From Acipenser ruthenus (taxonomy: Eukaryota; Chordata; Actinopteri; Acipenseriformes; Acipenseridae), in assembly GCF_902713425.1 (NCBI RefSeq), contig NC_081198.1:21931188-21995187 (forward strand): a DNA stretch of 64,000 bases. The letters run 5' to 3'. The notes under the pieces are model-generated. The model saw only the letters and a list, made by a program, of their open reading frames with translations, did no database searches and was not told the DNA's origin. This document shows positions 48,819 to 61,256 of the stretch, in pieces. Positions within the stretch are counted from its first letter, which is position 1. Every line of letters starts with the position of its first letter. The translations under genes and the position numbers were made by a program.

Positions 48819-49433
48819 GGCGACTTGGCCCTTGCCCGGGGCCCCCCAGCCCGGACGGCACAGGGGGATTCAAAGGTGGGTGCAAAATTTCAAGCACAAG
48901 CAGACCCCCAAAAAACGGGCTGCTGCTTCCAGAGGGGAAATGTGCAATTTAAGCAGGAGAAAACAAAACAAAGCAAAAACACACACATAACACCAAAAAC
49001 AAAACATAAACTGGCGGAGTGCGTCTTACAAATAGTCATGCCAAGCTGCTATGCTGTGCAAGGTGCCTTGGGTAACTACAACTGTGCCTCGCTGGCTGGC
49101 TGGCTAAGAAGGACCTGGCATAGGGACATGTTCCACCACACTTGTCTGGTTAGCTGCATGCTCCCAGGAAACAACCTGCTGCTGTCTACATCATCACCAC
49201 ATGTGAATAAAAGAAAGAAAGACAGCAAGAAAGAAAGAGAGAAAGAAAGAGAGAAAGAGAGAAAGAAAGAGAGAAAGAAAGAAAGAGAGAAAGAAAGAAA
49301 GAGAGAAAGAAAAAAAAAAGAAGTAAAACGGCGGGAAAACTTGCATCAACACTGGCACTCTCCCTCCAGCAGGGGTAGACAAAATGCTCACAGGAGAGAT
49401 CCAGATCTGACTTTGACCAACGTTAGAGAAAGG
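48819..49433 (-). repeat. U2 spacer with D-flank variant
   Basis: Full spacer carrying ggctaagaaggacctgg (about 49102-49118), otherwise typical of D 5' flanks; no gene. Confidence 0.85.
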
Positions 49434-49620
49434 TGTGCACCGTTCCCGGAGGTACTGCAATACCGGGCCGATGCGTGGAGTGGACGGAGCAAGCCCCTGT
49501 TCCATCTCCCGATTCCAAAAATCAATTTAATATATGGTCCCCTGATAGGGGACGTATCAGATATTAAACTGATAAGAACAGATACTACACTTGATCTTAG
49601 CTAAAAGGCCGAGAAGCGAT
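49434..49620 (-). ncRNA. RNU2: U2 snRNA gene, copy 11, variant
   Basis: Full-length with G19 to A in the SL I stem next to the loop; otherwise normal. Confidence 0.93.
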
Positions 49621-50220
49621 GGCGACTTGGCCCTTGCCCGGGGCCCCCCAGCCCGGACGGCACAGGGGGATTCAAAGGTGGGTGCAAAATTCCAAGCACA
49701 AGCAGACCCCCAAAAAACGGGCTGCTGCTTCCAGAGGGGAAATGTGCAATTTAAGCAGGAGGAAACAAAACAAAGCAAAAACACACACATAACACCAAAA
49801 ACAAAACATAAACTGGCGGAGTGCGTCTTACAAATAGTCATGCCAAGCTGCTATGCTGTGCAAGGTGCCTTGGGTAACTACAACTGTGCCTCGCTGGCTG
49901 GCTGGCTTGCTAAGAAGGTCCTGGCATAGGGACATGTTCCACCACACTTGTCTGGTTAGCTGCATGCTCCCAGGAAACAACCTGCTGCTGTCTACATCAT
50001 CACCACATGTGAATAAAAGAAAGAAAGACAGCAAGAAAGAAAGAGAGAAAGAAAGAGAGAAAGAGAGAAAGAAAGAGAGAAAGAAAGAAAGAGAAAGAAA
50101 AAAAAAGAAGTAAAACGGCGGGAAAACTTGCATCAACACTGGCACTCTCCCTCCAGCAGGGGTAGACAAAATGCTAACAGGAGAGATCCAGATCTGACTT
50201 TGACCAACGTTAGAGAAAGG
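49621..50220 (-). repeat. U2 spacer
   Basis: Standard; no gene seen. Confidence 0.85.
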
Positions 50221-50365
50221 TGTGCACCGTTCCCAGAGGTACTGCAATACCGGGCCGATGTGTGGAGTGGACGGAGCAAGCCCCTGTTCCATCTCCCGAT
50301 TCCAAAAATCAATTTAATATATGGTCCCCTGATAGGGGACGTATCAGATATTAAACTGATAAGAA

Positions 50366-50370
<5 letters not shown>
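50221..50370 (-). pseudogene. RNU2: U2 3' fragment (nt 38-187), split by B2
   Basis: Same breakpoint as A and B1; carries private substitutions (cccagagg, gatgtgtgg) in the 3' half. Confidence 0.95.
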
Positions 50371-50403
<33 letters not shown>

Positions 50404-51997
50404 ATTTTAATCAAATACTCAAAAAAAATACATCAATTTCTCACAAATAATACATCAAAATCAAATACTCAAAAACACGTCAATTTCTCAAAAACAATAC
50501 TCAAAAAAACCTCAATTTCTCAAAAACGATAGATCAAAATCATCATCATATTCAACTCAAACTCGAACTAAAGCTTTTTCTCATTTTCCAACTCAATCCT
50601 TTTTTTGGCTTTCTTTAAAGCCTCTTCCGCCTTCCACCGTGCATGCAACAATACTCTTTGTCTCTCCTCCTCATATCTTCTCCACTCTTGTTCAGAAATC
50701 CTGCCCTTCCTCATCCTCTCCTTCCACGCCAACAACTCCGCAAACTCCTTAGCACAAAACATCTTCATTATATATTCTTCTGAAGACATTCCTTCCTCCC
50801 TTCCACTGTCCATGGTTTCTGACTCTCCTTTCTTTTTTCTTTTCTCCTCCTCTTCCTCCACACTCTTTGCCCAACTTGAGCTTGCTGTTGCCCCTTCCTC
50901 ATCCACTTTCCTCTTTCTCTGAACACCCTCCACCCCCTCCATGGAATCATCCACGGAGGAGCCGGAACCTTCCGAGGACTTCTGTTGGCTGTTCTGCATA
51001 CTGCTGCCTCTCTTTTTCTCCGCCTCCCTGTTCGGCTCTCCTCCCCTTTCTTTTGTCCCTTCTGAACCAGAGTTTCCCGCCATTCCGCCCCCTTCTTTGG
51101 AAGCTCCACCCCCAACACTTTCTCCTTTATTCTTCTCATTGTCCTTTTCCTCTGGTTTTTCCCCTTTCTCTGTCTTCTTTTGCTTTGCTTCTTCTTTTTC
51201 CTTTCCTCCGTGTCCCGCCGCCTGAGCATAACTCCTCGCACTCTCAGGGCAATCTCTGTAGACATGCTCCTTGGAGCCACAGAGATTGCATATAGTCCCA
51301 CTGGGGCAATCCCTGGATACATGGCCTATTTGGCTACAGTTCTTACAAACTACCTCCTCACAATCTGCTGCAAGATGACCTCCTCTGTTACATTTGTAAC
51401 ACACCTTTGGCTGTCCTCTGTAAAACACAGTCCCCCTCACCGATCCAATCATCAGGTCAGGTCGGATGTGAATCATCCTCCCCTCCCTGACGTGCAGTTT
51501 AGCCATATATTTCCACACTCCATTCCAAATCCTCTCACTGTCCATCATTTTAACAGGTAACTCACTCTTAAGTTCCAGGCTCCTCTTCAACCTCGTAGAG
51601 ATGTCCTCCACCGGCAGAAAAGGGCAGGCCATTGAAACAAAAACTGTTCTCCAGTCCATAAGAAACATAGGCTCAATGTTAAAAACACTGGCCGGCAGCT
51701 TCTCCTTGTTGTCCTCAAAGGTCTTCACTGCCTTCCAACAATCCTCTTCTTTATTCAAGGTCAGGTCGAAACTCCCTTTTGCAACACTGTCCTTCAAACA
51801 CAATACATCTTCAGCCTTCAGTTTAAATAGACCAAACACGATCTCCAAAACAAATTTCCGTCTCCCCCACAGCCCTGTCAGATTCTTCAACTGGAGCCTC
51901 AGGGTGTTCCTTGCTCTTGGACCTTCTTCTTCCATCTCGTCAGTAATATTCCTTCCAGCTCACGCTTTCCAGATCGATTACCTTCGCCTTCTCAAAG
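50371..51997 (-). mobile_element. Element B2: ORF1-only half-LINE at U2 nt 38
   Basis: 1627 bp; apart from a poly(A) ten bases longer it has the same length as B1 and is almost identical (one substitution noticed near 50531). 40 kb from B1 in the array. Confidence 0.87.
50568..51935 (-). CDS. Element B2 ORF1: CCHC protein with charged C-terminal module
   Basis: 455 residues, identical by eye to the B1 product: core, knuckles at 179-192, 197-210 and 216-229, charged linker and helical C-terminal module. Intact despite lack of any reverse transcriptase in the element. Confidence 0.88.
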   Translation of the reverse strand: MEEEGPRARNTLRLQLKNLTGLWGRRKFVLEIVFGLFKLKAEDVLCLKDSVAKGSFDLTLNKEEDCWKAVKTFEDNKEKLPASVFNIEPMFLMDWRTVFVSMACPFLPVEDISTRLKRSLELKSELPVKMMDSERIWNGVWKYMAKLHVREGRMIHIRPDLMIGSVRGTVFYRGQPKVCYKCNRGGHLAADCEEVVCKNCSQIGHVSRDCPSGTICNLCGSKEHVYRDCPESARSYAQAAGHGGKEKEEAKQKKTEKGEKPEEKDNEKNKGESVGGGASKEGGGMAGNSGSEGTKERGGEPNREAEKKRGSSMQNSQQKSSEGSGSSVDDSMEGVEGVQRKRKVDEEGATASSSWAKSVEEEEEKRKKKGESETMDSGREEGMSSEEYIMKMFCAKEFAELLAWKERMRKGRISEQEWRRYEEERQRVLLHARWKAEEALKKAKKRIELENEKKL

Positions 51998-52031
51998 ACA
52001 CTTGATCGGAGCCAAGAGGCCGAGAAGCGAT
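51998..52031 (-). pseudogene. RNU2: U2 5' leader (nt 1-34) at B2, variant
   Basis: Same three substitutions as at B1 (U16C, A23C, A24C). Confidence 0.88.
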
Positions 52032-52636
52032 GGCGACTTGGCCCTTGCCCGGGGCCCCCCAGCCCGGACGGCACAGGGGGATTCAAAGGTGGGTGCAAAA
52101 TTTCAAGCACAAGCAGACCCCCAAAAAAAATGGGCTGCTGCTTCCAGAGGGGAAATGTGCAATTTAAGCAGGAGAAAACAAAACAAAGCAAAAACACACA
52201 CATAACACCAAAAACAAAACATAAACTGGCGGAGTGCGTCTTACAAATAGTCATGCCAAGCTGCTATGCTGTGCAAGGTGCCTTGGGTAACTACAACTGT
52301 GCCTCGCTGGCTGGCTGGCTTGCTAAGAAGGTCCTGGCATAGGGACATGTTCCACCACACTTGTCTGGTTAGCTGCATGCTCCCAGGAAACAACCTGCTG
52401 CTGTCTACATCATCACCACATGTGAATAAAAGAAAGAAAGACAGCAAGAAAGAAAGAGAGAAAGAAAGAGAGAAAGAGAGAAAGAAAGAGAGAAAGAAAG
52501 AAAGAGAGAAAGAAAAAAAAAAGAAGTAAAACGGCGGGAAAACTTGCATCAACACTGGCACTCTCCCTCCAGCAGGGGTAGACAAAATGCTCACAGGAGA
52601 GATCCAGATCTGACTTTGACCAACGTTAGAGAAAGG
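52032..52636 (-). repeat. U2 spacer
   Basis: Standard, with a longer A run near 52122; no gene. Confidence 0.85.
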
Positions 52637-52823
52637 TGTGCACCGTTCCCGGAGGTACTGCAATACCGGGCCGATGCGTGGAGTGGACGGAGCAAGCCCC
52701 TGTTCCATCTCCCGATTCCAAAAATCAATTTAATATATGGTCCCCTGATAGGGGACGTATCAGATATTAAACTGATAAGAACAGATACTACACTTGATCT
52801 TAGCCAAAAGGCCGAGAAGCGAT
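52637..52823 (-). ncRNA. RNU2: U2 snRNA gene, copy 12
   Basis: Full-length, normal. Confidence 0.97.
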
Positions 52824-53448
52824 GGCGACTTGGCCCTTGCCCGGGGCCCCCCAGCCCGGACGGCACAGGGGGATTCAAAGGTGGGTGCAAAATTCCAAGC
52901 ACAAGCAGACCCCCAAAAAACAGGCTGCTGCTTCCAGAGGGGAAATGTGCAATTTAAGCAGGAGGAAACAAAACAAAGCAATAACACACACATAACACCA
53001 AAAACAAAACATAAACTGGCAGAGTGCGTCTTACAAATAGTCATGCCAAGCTGCTATGCTGTGCAAGGTGCCTTGGGTAACTACAACTGTGCCTCGCTGG
53101 CTGGCTGGCTTGCTAAGATGGTCCTGGCATAGGGACATGTTCCACCACACTTGTCTGGTTAGCTGCATGCTCCCAGGAAACAACCTGCTGCTGTCTACAT
53201 CATCACCACATGTGAATAAAAGAAAGAAAGACAGCAAGAAAGAAAGAGAGAAAGAAAGAAAGAAAGAGAGAAAGAAAGAGAGAAAGGAAGAGAGAAAGAA
53301 AGAGAGAAAGAAAGAAAGAGAGAAAGTAAAAAAAGAAGTAAAACGGCGGGAAAACTTGCATCAACACTGGCACTCTCCCTCCAGCAGGGGTAGACAAAAT
53401 GCTCACAGGAGAGATCCAGATCTGACTTTGACCAACGTTAGAGAAAGG
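52824..53448 (-). repeat. U2 spacer
   Basis: Standard with scattered substitutions and a longer GAAA tract; no gene. Confidence 0.85.
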
Positions 53449-53582
53449 TGTGCACCGTTCCCGGAGGTACTGCAATACCGGGCCGATGCGTGGAGTGGAC
53501 GGAGCAAGCCCCTGTTCCATCTCCCGATTCCAAAAATCAATTTAATATATGGTCCCCTGATAGGGGACGTATCAGATATTAA
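53449..53582 (-). pseudogene. RNU2: U2 3' fragment (nt 54-187) at D5
   Basis: Third case of the nt 54 breakpoint. Confidence 0.95.
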
Positions 53583-54217
53583 TACTCTTTTATTGAGATT
53601 TTACATTTTTTACATTTACACCCATTCGTTTTTTCATTCATTTTACATTTCTTTTAAAGATGACATTCATGCATACAGACATACATTTTGTTTTAAAAGC
53701 ATTTAAAATACATTTAAAAACACCAAGACAATTGTGCTTTGTACATGGTTAAAACAGACACAGATTAAAATCAACATGAAAAAAACCTGTGCTGTTTTAA
53801 AAGTGACTGGAAAAAAAGAACCATCTATAAAAAACCAGTGCTTGTGAGTGCCGGGGAGTGCTCTCTAAAAAAGTGAACATAAACCTAGATCTAAAACAGG
53901 GACAGGGGAAAAGGGACAGTGTATAAACAGTGAGTTAAAATTCTAAAATTTTAAAACACTTAAAATGTAACTTTTAATAGTTTACATTAAAAATCTTAAA
54001 GATACATAAAACAAAACAAAACAAAATCAAATAAAACATTCAAATTAAATCAAAGGTCCATAAAAGTGAAACAAAAAGACTACATAAAACCAGGGCACCG
54101 TTGAAAAACGGTCATGCCAGCTAAAAAGGGCGGAATGCTGGCATGACAAAATAAATAAAAGGCTTAGCGGTGCCCCGTAGTCCCGCTCCTAGGAGCTAGC
54201 GGTTCCAGTTTTTTCCT
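53583..54217 (-). other. D5 3' UTR
   Basis: As other D copies with small indels; stem-loop block at 54093-54175. Confidence 0.75.
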
Positions 54218-56767
54218 TTATTCCATCTTCACGTCCTGAAGTCCGGCGATCCTCCACTCCGCGCAGGCCTTGTCCTTCCCGAGGGTCCGGATGTCCAGAA
54301 TTACAAAGTCCTTGATAAGAGTTTGTGCCCTTCTGGTCGTGGTGATAGTGTCTAGCTCCTGCTTGTGATAGACACAGACGTTACGGCCTTCCCACAGGAT
54401 CTGCTTGACAACATTGATGACACGCCAAACGCACTTAGCTGTGCTGGTAGTGATTCCTCCCGCAGGCCCATAGAGCACAGTCTCAGCGGTCATCTTGGCC
54501 GTGTCAGCAAACCTGTTTAGGAAGACAGAGACAGAGAGCCAGACACTGCCAGCCACATCACACTCCCAGAAGATATGGGCTGGTGTTTCTCTCTTGCGGC
54601 ACTTTGCATAGGGGCATGTTTCTACTTGGGCTAGTCCCCTCCTGAACATGAACGCTCGAGTGGGGAGTGCACTGTGGACGGTGTTCCATGCTATATCCTT
54701 CTGGACATTACTGAGGCAGCTGTGAGACACATTCTCCCAGATTTTTTGGCTTTGGGTGAGGGAGAAAGTAGCTACTTTTTCAATTTCCTGGGAACCGGCA
54801 AGATATTTAGTTACAGCCTTGTATTCCCAGGAGGCCAATTTTGCTTTATCTAAGCCCAATTTATATATAGTGTCCCTTAAGGTTCTATAATACAATGGGG
54901 GGTCCCAGGAGTACGGCACGGTGTTATCAATAGTGCAGAGGCCCAAGGCCCTGAGACAGGTGGCAAAATAGAAACGATTCATGTAACATACCTTCCTGTC
55001 CAGGGCCTGGATGTTCTTGATAGTTTGCGTGAGCCCCTGCACTCGGGTGAGCTGCACAACGTCCGGGACCCCCTTACCTCCCTTCTTGTCGGCTTTACTC
55101 AGAGTGGCTCGCTTTACCCTCTCCATCTTGCTGCCCCAGATAAAGCGGTGGATAATGCGGTCCACCACTTTTTTGGTGGTCCTGTCTGGGGGAAAGATTT
55201 TTCCTACATAAGAGAGGATGGGGAACAGTATAGACTTGGTTATTAATACTCTACCCGTCATTGTTAAGGATCTTGTGCTCCATCCGCCAATCTTTTTACG
55301 GACCTGGTTAATGGCCGCCGTCCAGCTCTGGGCCCCCGAGCTATTGTTCTCGAAAATGAGGCCCAGAATCTTGATTTTGTCCTTTTTGACAGGGTACATG
55401 TCCGACAGTTCCCTATCTACCTGCCAATTTTTAGACACGTAGACTTCGCTCTTGGACTTATTAATCACTGCCCCGGTCGCCGTGCAGTACTTCTCAAGGA
55501 TATTACTAATCCGAGGTACCGACGATGTGTTGGTGCAAATGAGTGACACATCGTCCATATATGCTGTTGTTTTGACCTGGACCCCGTTGGATCCAGGCAG
55601 CTGGAAACCAGTTATATTGGTATCCCTACGAATTGCCTGCAGGAGGGGTTCAATGCACACGACATATAGCAGTGGGGATAGTGGGCAACCCTGTCTGACC
55701 CCTGACTGGATAGATATTTTACCAGTCAGGTGCCTGTTCACCAAGACTCGGGTACTAATGTTTGTATATATGGTTTTAACCCACTCCCTAAGTCCAGGAG
55801 CGAATTTCATCTGGTCCATCACTTTGTACATATATTCATGGCTTACCCTATCGAACGCCTTCTCCTGGTCAAGGTTGAACAGGCAGAGGGGATGGTTCCG
55901 TTCTCTAGAATAAGCCAGAATGTCCCTTGTTAACATTAAAATATCCGTGATGGACCTCCCTGGGACGCCACAAGCCTGGTCGGGGCCAATGACCAAAGGG
56001 AGGTGTACTTGTAGCCGGAGCATCAGAGCTTTGGCTAGTATCTTGTAATCCACGCAAAGGAGGCTGATTGGGCGCCAATTCCGTAGATCTTTAACTTCCC
56101 CTTTCTTATGAAGGAGAGTAATTACACTCTCCCGCATAGAAGGGCCCAACCGCTTCTCCCTGTAGACCGCTCTGTAGACCTCCGCTAAATGGACTTTTAG
56201 CGTGTCCCAAAAAAGATGGTAATACTCACCCGGGATGCCATCTGGACCTGGCGTCTTACCGGTGTTCATGGTCTTAACCGCCTGGGTGAGCTCCTCCAGC
56301 GTGAGTTCTGGGTCCTTCTCCTCCTCCTCGTCGTCCCGCACTGAGTCAGGCTCCAACTGGCTCAGGAACCACTCTATCAGGGTGTCATCTGTAGCTTTGA
56401 TGTTATACAGGTCCCTATAGAAGTTCTCTACCACTTTTTTCACTCCCTCACTATCCTCTACTATCCTCCCCCTGCTGTCGAGCATGGAGGACATCAAGTG
56501 CCGCTTCTCCCTCGTTTTCTGGAAGAAGAAGCGAGTACACTTTTCGTCTTCCTCCATTTTTTGCACTTTTGCATTGTGCATGACCTTTCGTTGTTCCTCC
56601 CTACAAAGCACTGAAAGATCTAGCTTGTTCTGGGCTATCTCGTCGCTTACAGGGAACCCCCGAAGCTGAAGCAGGCTCAGACGCTGGAGGACAGCATTCA
56701 GGTATTTATATTTGGCTCTCCTTTCTTTTGCTTTCCTCTTGCCTGCTGCTATGAAATAACCCTTAGG
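54218..56767 (-). pseudogene. D5 ORF2 fragment (RT, no endonuclease)
   Basis: Begins at KGYFIAAG, about residue 300 of the full protein. The endonuclease domain is lost; RT with YMDD and the C-terminal knuckle remain open. The frame runs on into spacer by chance. Confidence 0.9.
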
Positions 56768-57066
56768 GCATAGGGACATGTTCCACCACACTTGTCTGGT
56801 TAGCTGCATGCTCCCAGGAAACAACCTGCTGCTGTCTACATCATCACCACATGTGAATAAAAGAAAGAAAGACAGCAAGAAAGAAAGAGAGAAAGAAAGA
56901 GAGAAAGAGAGAAAGAAAGAGAGAAAGAAAGAAAGAGAGAAAGAAAAAAAAAGAAGTAAAACGGCGGGAAAACTTGCATCAACACTGGCACTCTCCCTCC
57001 AGCAGGGGTAGACAAAATGCTCACAGGAGAGATCCAGATCTGACTTTGACCAACGTTAGAGAAAGG
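56768..57066 (-). repeat. Partial U2 spacer after D5
   Basis: GAAA tract and U2 3' flank only. Confidence 0.85.
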
Positions 57067-57253
57067 TGTGCACCGTTCCCGGAGGTACTGCAATACCGGG
57101 CCGATGCGTGGAGTGGACGGAGCAAGCCCCTGTTCCATCTCCCGATTCCAAAAATCAATTTAATATATGGTCCCCTGATAGGGGACGTATCAGATATTAA
57201 ACTGATAATTACAGATACTACACTTGATCTTAGCCAAAAGGCCGAGAAGCGAT
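57067..57253 (-). ncRNA. RNU2: U2 snRNA gene, copy 13, variant
   Basis: Full-length with two adjacent changes at nt 44-45 (plus strand ataattaca for ataagaaca), just past the branch-point recognition element. Confidence 0.92.
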
Positions 57254-57834
57254 GGCGACTTGGCCCTTGCCCGGGGCCCCCCAGCCCGGACGGCACAGGG
57301 GGATTCAAAGGTGGGTGCAAAATTTCAAGCACAAGCAGACCCCCAAAAAACGGGCTGCTGCTTCCAGAGGGGAAATGTGCAATTTAAGCAGGAGAAAACA
57401 AAACAAAGCAAAAACACACACATAACACCAAAAACAAAACATAAACTGGCGGAGTGCGTCTTACAAATAGTCATGCCAAGCTGCTATGCTGTGCAAGGTG
57501 CCTTGGGTAACTACAACTGTGCCTCGCTGGCTGGCTGGCTTGCTAAGAAGGTCCTGGCATAGGGACATGTTCCACCACACTTGTCTGGTTAGCTGCATGC
57601 TCCCAGGAAACAAACTGCTGCTGTCTACATCATCACCACATGTGAATAAAAGAAAGAAAGACAGCAAGAAAGAAAGAGAGAAAGAAAGAGAAAGAAAGAA
57701 AGAGAGAAAGAAAAAAAAAAGAAGTAAAACGGCGGGAAAACTTGCATCAACACTGGCACTCTCCCTCCAGCAGGGGTAGACAAAATGCTCACAGGAGAGA
57801 TCCAGATCTGACTTTGACCAACGTTAGAGAAAGG
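57254..57834 (-). repeat. U2 spacer
   Basis: Standard, short GAAA tract; no gene. Confidence 0.85.
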
Positions 57835-58021
57835 TGTGCACCGTTCCCGGAGGTACTGCAATACCGGGCCGATGCATGGAGTGGACGGAGCAAGCCCCTG
57901 TTCCATCTCCCGATTCCAAAAATCAATTTAATATATGGTCCCCTGATAGGGGACGTATCAGATATTAAACTGATAAGAACAGATACTACACTTGATCTTA
58001 GCCAAAAGGCCGAGAAGCGAT
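57835..58021 (-). ncRNA. RNU2: U2 snRNA gene, copy 14
   Basis: Full-length with one change in the 3' half (gatgcatgg for gatgcgtgg, plus strand). Confidence 0.95.
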
Positions 58022-58622
58022 GGCGACTTGGCCCTTGCCCGGGGCCCCCCAGCCCGGACGGCACAGGGGGATTCAAAGGTGGGTGCAAAATTCCAAGCAC
58101 AAGCAGACCCCCAAAAAACGGGCTGCTGCTTCCAGAGGGGAAATGTGCAATTTAAGCAGGAGAAAACAAAACAAAGCAAAAACACACACATAACACCAAA
58201 AACAAAACATAAACTGGCGGAGTGCGTCTTACAAATAGTCATGCCAAGCTGCTATGCTGTGCAAGGTGCCTTGGGTAACTACAACTGTGCCTCGCTGGCT
58301 GGCTGGCTTGCTAAGAAGGTCCTGGCATAGGGACATGTTCCACCACACTTGTCTGGTTAGCTGCATGCTCCCAGGAAACAACCTGCTGCTGTCTACATCA
58401 TCACCACATGTGAATAAAAGAAAGAAAGACAGCAAGAAAGAAAGAGAGAAAGAAAGAGAGAAAGAGAGAAAGAAAGAGAGAAAGAAAGAAAGAGAGAAAG
58501 AAAAAAAAGATTTAAAACGGCGGGAAAACTTGCATCAACACTGGCACTCTCCCTCCAGCAGGGGTAGACAAAATGCTCACAGGAGAGATCCAGATCTGAC
58601 TTTGACCAACGTTAGAGAAAGG
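58022..58622 (-). repeat. U2 spacer
   Basis: Standard, with gatttaaaac in place of gaagtaaaac next to the GAAA tract, shared with the spacer before C2. Confidence 0.85.
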
Positions 58623-58772
58623 TGTGCACCGTTCCCGGAGGTACTGCAATACCGGGCCGATGCGTGGAGTGGACGGAGCAAGCCCCTGTTCCATCTCCCG
58701 ATTCCAAAAATCAATTTAATATATGGTCCCCTGATAGGGGACGTATCAGATATTAAACTGATAAGAACATAT
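58623..58772 (-). pseudogene. RNU2: U2 3' fragment (nt 38-187), split by C1
   Basis: As the other nt 38 sites, with C40 to A shared only with the C2 site. Confidence 0.95.
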
Positions 58773-60451
58773 TTTTTTTTTTTTTTTTTTTTTTTTATTA
58801 ATCAAATACTCAAAAAATACATTACTTTCTTAAATTAATACGACAAAATTATGTTCATCTCTAATCAAAAACACATCAATTTCTCAAAAAAATACATCTA
58901 AATTATCATCAATTCCATCTCAAACTATTACTTAAAGTCCTTCTTTTTCTCACTTTCTCTCTTCTTTTGTCTTTCTTTTAAAGCCTCGTTCGCCTTCCGT
59001 CGTGCACACAACAATATCCTTTGTTTCGCCTCCTCATATCTTCTCCACTCTTCTTCAAGAATCCTTCCCTTCCTCATCCTCTCCTTCCACCCCGAAAGCT
59101 CTGCAAAATGCTTAGCGCAAAACGTCCTCATCAAATTCTCTTCTTCCTCCACACTCATTGTCTGACTTGAGCTACCTCCCTCAACCCCACTTAACACAGA
59201 CTCTGAAACCCAACTTGAACCGGCCGGACCTGCGCTTGCACTCTCCTCCTTTTCAATTCCAGCTCGGTCTTTCCGCTTCTTCATCTCCTCTTCTTTTTTC
59301 CCCAAAGACCGTCTTTCCTCCCCTCCACTGTTTGTATTTCCTATTACTCCTTTCTTTTTCCTTTTCTCCTCCTCTTCCTCCACACTATTTGCCCAACTTG
59401 AGCTTGCTGTTGCCCCTTCCTCATCCACTTTCCTCTTTCTCTGGATACTCTCCACCCCCTCCATGGAATCATCCACGGAGGAGCCGGAACCTTCCGAGGA
59501 CTTCTGTTGGCTGTTCAGCATACTTCTGTCACTCTTTTCCTCCGCCTCCCTGTTCGGCTCTCCTCCCCTTTCCTTTGTCTCCTCTTTTCCCGCCGTTCCG
59601 CCTTCCCAAGATGAGGCCACTCCCCCAGCCAACTTTTCTTTCTGTGCTTCATCTTTCTTTGCAAACACCTTCTTTCTTCCTGAAGCTGCTTCCGCATAGC
59701 TTCTTGCTCTCTTGGAACAATCCCTATACAAATGGTCTTCTTCACCACACAAATTGCAACGCTTCTTTTCAGGGCAATCCTTGCTGAAATGTCCCACGCC
59801 ATTGCAGTTCCTGCAGACCAAAGCATTGCATTCTGCTGCCTTATGATCCATATTGCTACATTTGTAGCACACCTCCGGCTGGCCGGCGTACCTCACAATT
59901 CCCTTGTTCGGTCCCACAAAGATAACAGGTTTTAAAAACAATTCTTCTCCCCTTGCTCTTATCTTCTTAAATCTTCCATAAACCTTTCTCCATTTATTCC
60001 ATACTCCATCAGAGTCACAGGTTTTCACTAACTCACCCTTCAGGATGAGTCGTTCCTCCAGTACACGCTTGATATCATCCATGGGAACCTGAGCACTGTT
60101 CATCTTCACAAAAAAGATCCTCCATTCCAGCAGAAAAATCGGCTCAAACTCAAACTTCTCCTTCAGCTCTGTTACTGCCTCCTCATACACCACCTTCTTC
60201 TCCCAACACAAATCTTCCGTCCTCAGGGTCAGATCAAACATACCCTTCTTCTGGTGGTCCTCCAAGCACAGGATCTCTTCCAAACTCAGTCCCAGCAACC
60301 CGAACATCACCTCATGAACGAACTTCTCCGAGTCCACTGCTCCTCCGGATTCTTCAACAGAAACCGGAGAGTATTTGTAGCCGACTTGTACTCCATGCTC
60401 TCTCTCTGATAGCTGGTTGTACTCCCACTGCTACAATCGCCTTCCCGAACT
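58773..60451 (-). mobile_element. Element C1: ORF1-only half-LINE at U2 nt 38
   Basis: 1679 bp: short leader, ORF1, a 3' UTR of about 130 bp and a poly(A) tail with AATAAA. No ORF2. Related to B but diverged in the N-terminal half. Nearly identical to C2, 3236 bp away. Confidence 0.86.
58928..60397 (-). pseudogene. C1 ORF1, frameshifted near the start
   Basis: Same protein as C2, but one base is missing near 60326 (cttctccg for cttcttccg), separating the first 22 or so codons from the rest. The remainder is open and could start at MDSEKFVHEV (60337, 469 residues). Knuckles and C-terminal module are intact. Confidence 0.85.
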
Positions 60452-60484
60452 CACTTGATCGGAGCCAAGAGGCCGAGAAGCGAT
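60452..60484 (-). pseudogene. RNU2: U2 5' leader (nt 1-33) at C1, variant
   Basis: U16C, A23C, A24C as at B1, B2 and C2. Confidence 0.88.
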
Positions 60485-61069
60485 GGCGACTTGGCCCTTG
60501 CCCGGGGCCCCCCAGCCCGGACGGCACAGGGGGATTCAAAGGTGGGTGCAAAATTCCAAGCACAAGCAGACCCCCAAAAAACGGGCTGCTGCTTCCAGAG
60601 GGGAAATGTGCAATTTAAGCAGGAGAAAACAAAACAAAGCAAAAACACACACATAACACCAAAAACAAAACATAAACTGGCGGAGTGCGTCTTACAAATA
60701 GTCATGCCAAGCTGCAATGCTGTGCAAGGTGCCTTGGGTAACTACAACTGTGCCTCGCTGGCTGGCTGGCTTGCTAAGAAGGTCCTGGCATAGGGACATG
60801 TTCCACCACACTTGTCTGGTTAGCTGCATGCTCCCAGGAAACAACCTGCTGCTGTCTACATCATCACCACATGTGAATAAAAGAAAGAAAGACAGCAAGA
60901 AAGAGAGAAAGAAAGAGAGAAAGAGAGAAAGAAAGAGAGAAAGAAAGAAAAAAAAGAAGTAAAACGGCGGGAAAACTTGCATCAACACTGGCACTCTCCC
61001 TCCAGCAGGGGTAGACAAAATGCTCACAGGAGAGATCCAGATCTGACTTTGACCAACGTTAGAGAAAGG
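60485..61069 (-). repeat. U2 spacer
   Basis: Standard; no gene seen. Confidence 0.85.
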
Positions 61070-61256
61070 TGTGCACCGTTCCCGGAGGTACTGCAATACC
61101 GGGCCGATGCGTGGAGTGGACGGAGCAAGCCCCTGTTCCATCTCCCGATTCCAAAAATCAATTTAATATATGGTCCCCTGATAGGGGACGTATCAGATAT
61201 TAAACTGATAAGAACAGATACTACACTTGATCTTAGCCAAAAGGCCGAGAAGCGAT
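61070..61256 (-). ncRNA. RNU2: U2 snRNA gene, copy 15
   Basis: Full-length, normal; lies between the two C copies. Confidence 0.97.

Larger units (their letters stand above)
53583..56767 (-). mobile_element. Element D5: heavily 5'-truncated D-family LINE
   Basis: 3.2 kb with 3' UTR and the last 848 codons of ORF2. The 3' junction is at U2 nt 54, but the 5' end joins spacer at ggcataggg (56768), so U2 nt 1-53 and the promoter half of the spacer are missing, unlike D2 and D4. Confidence 0.9.
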
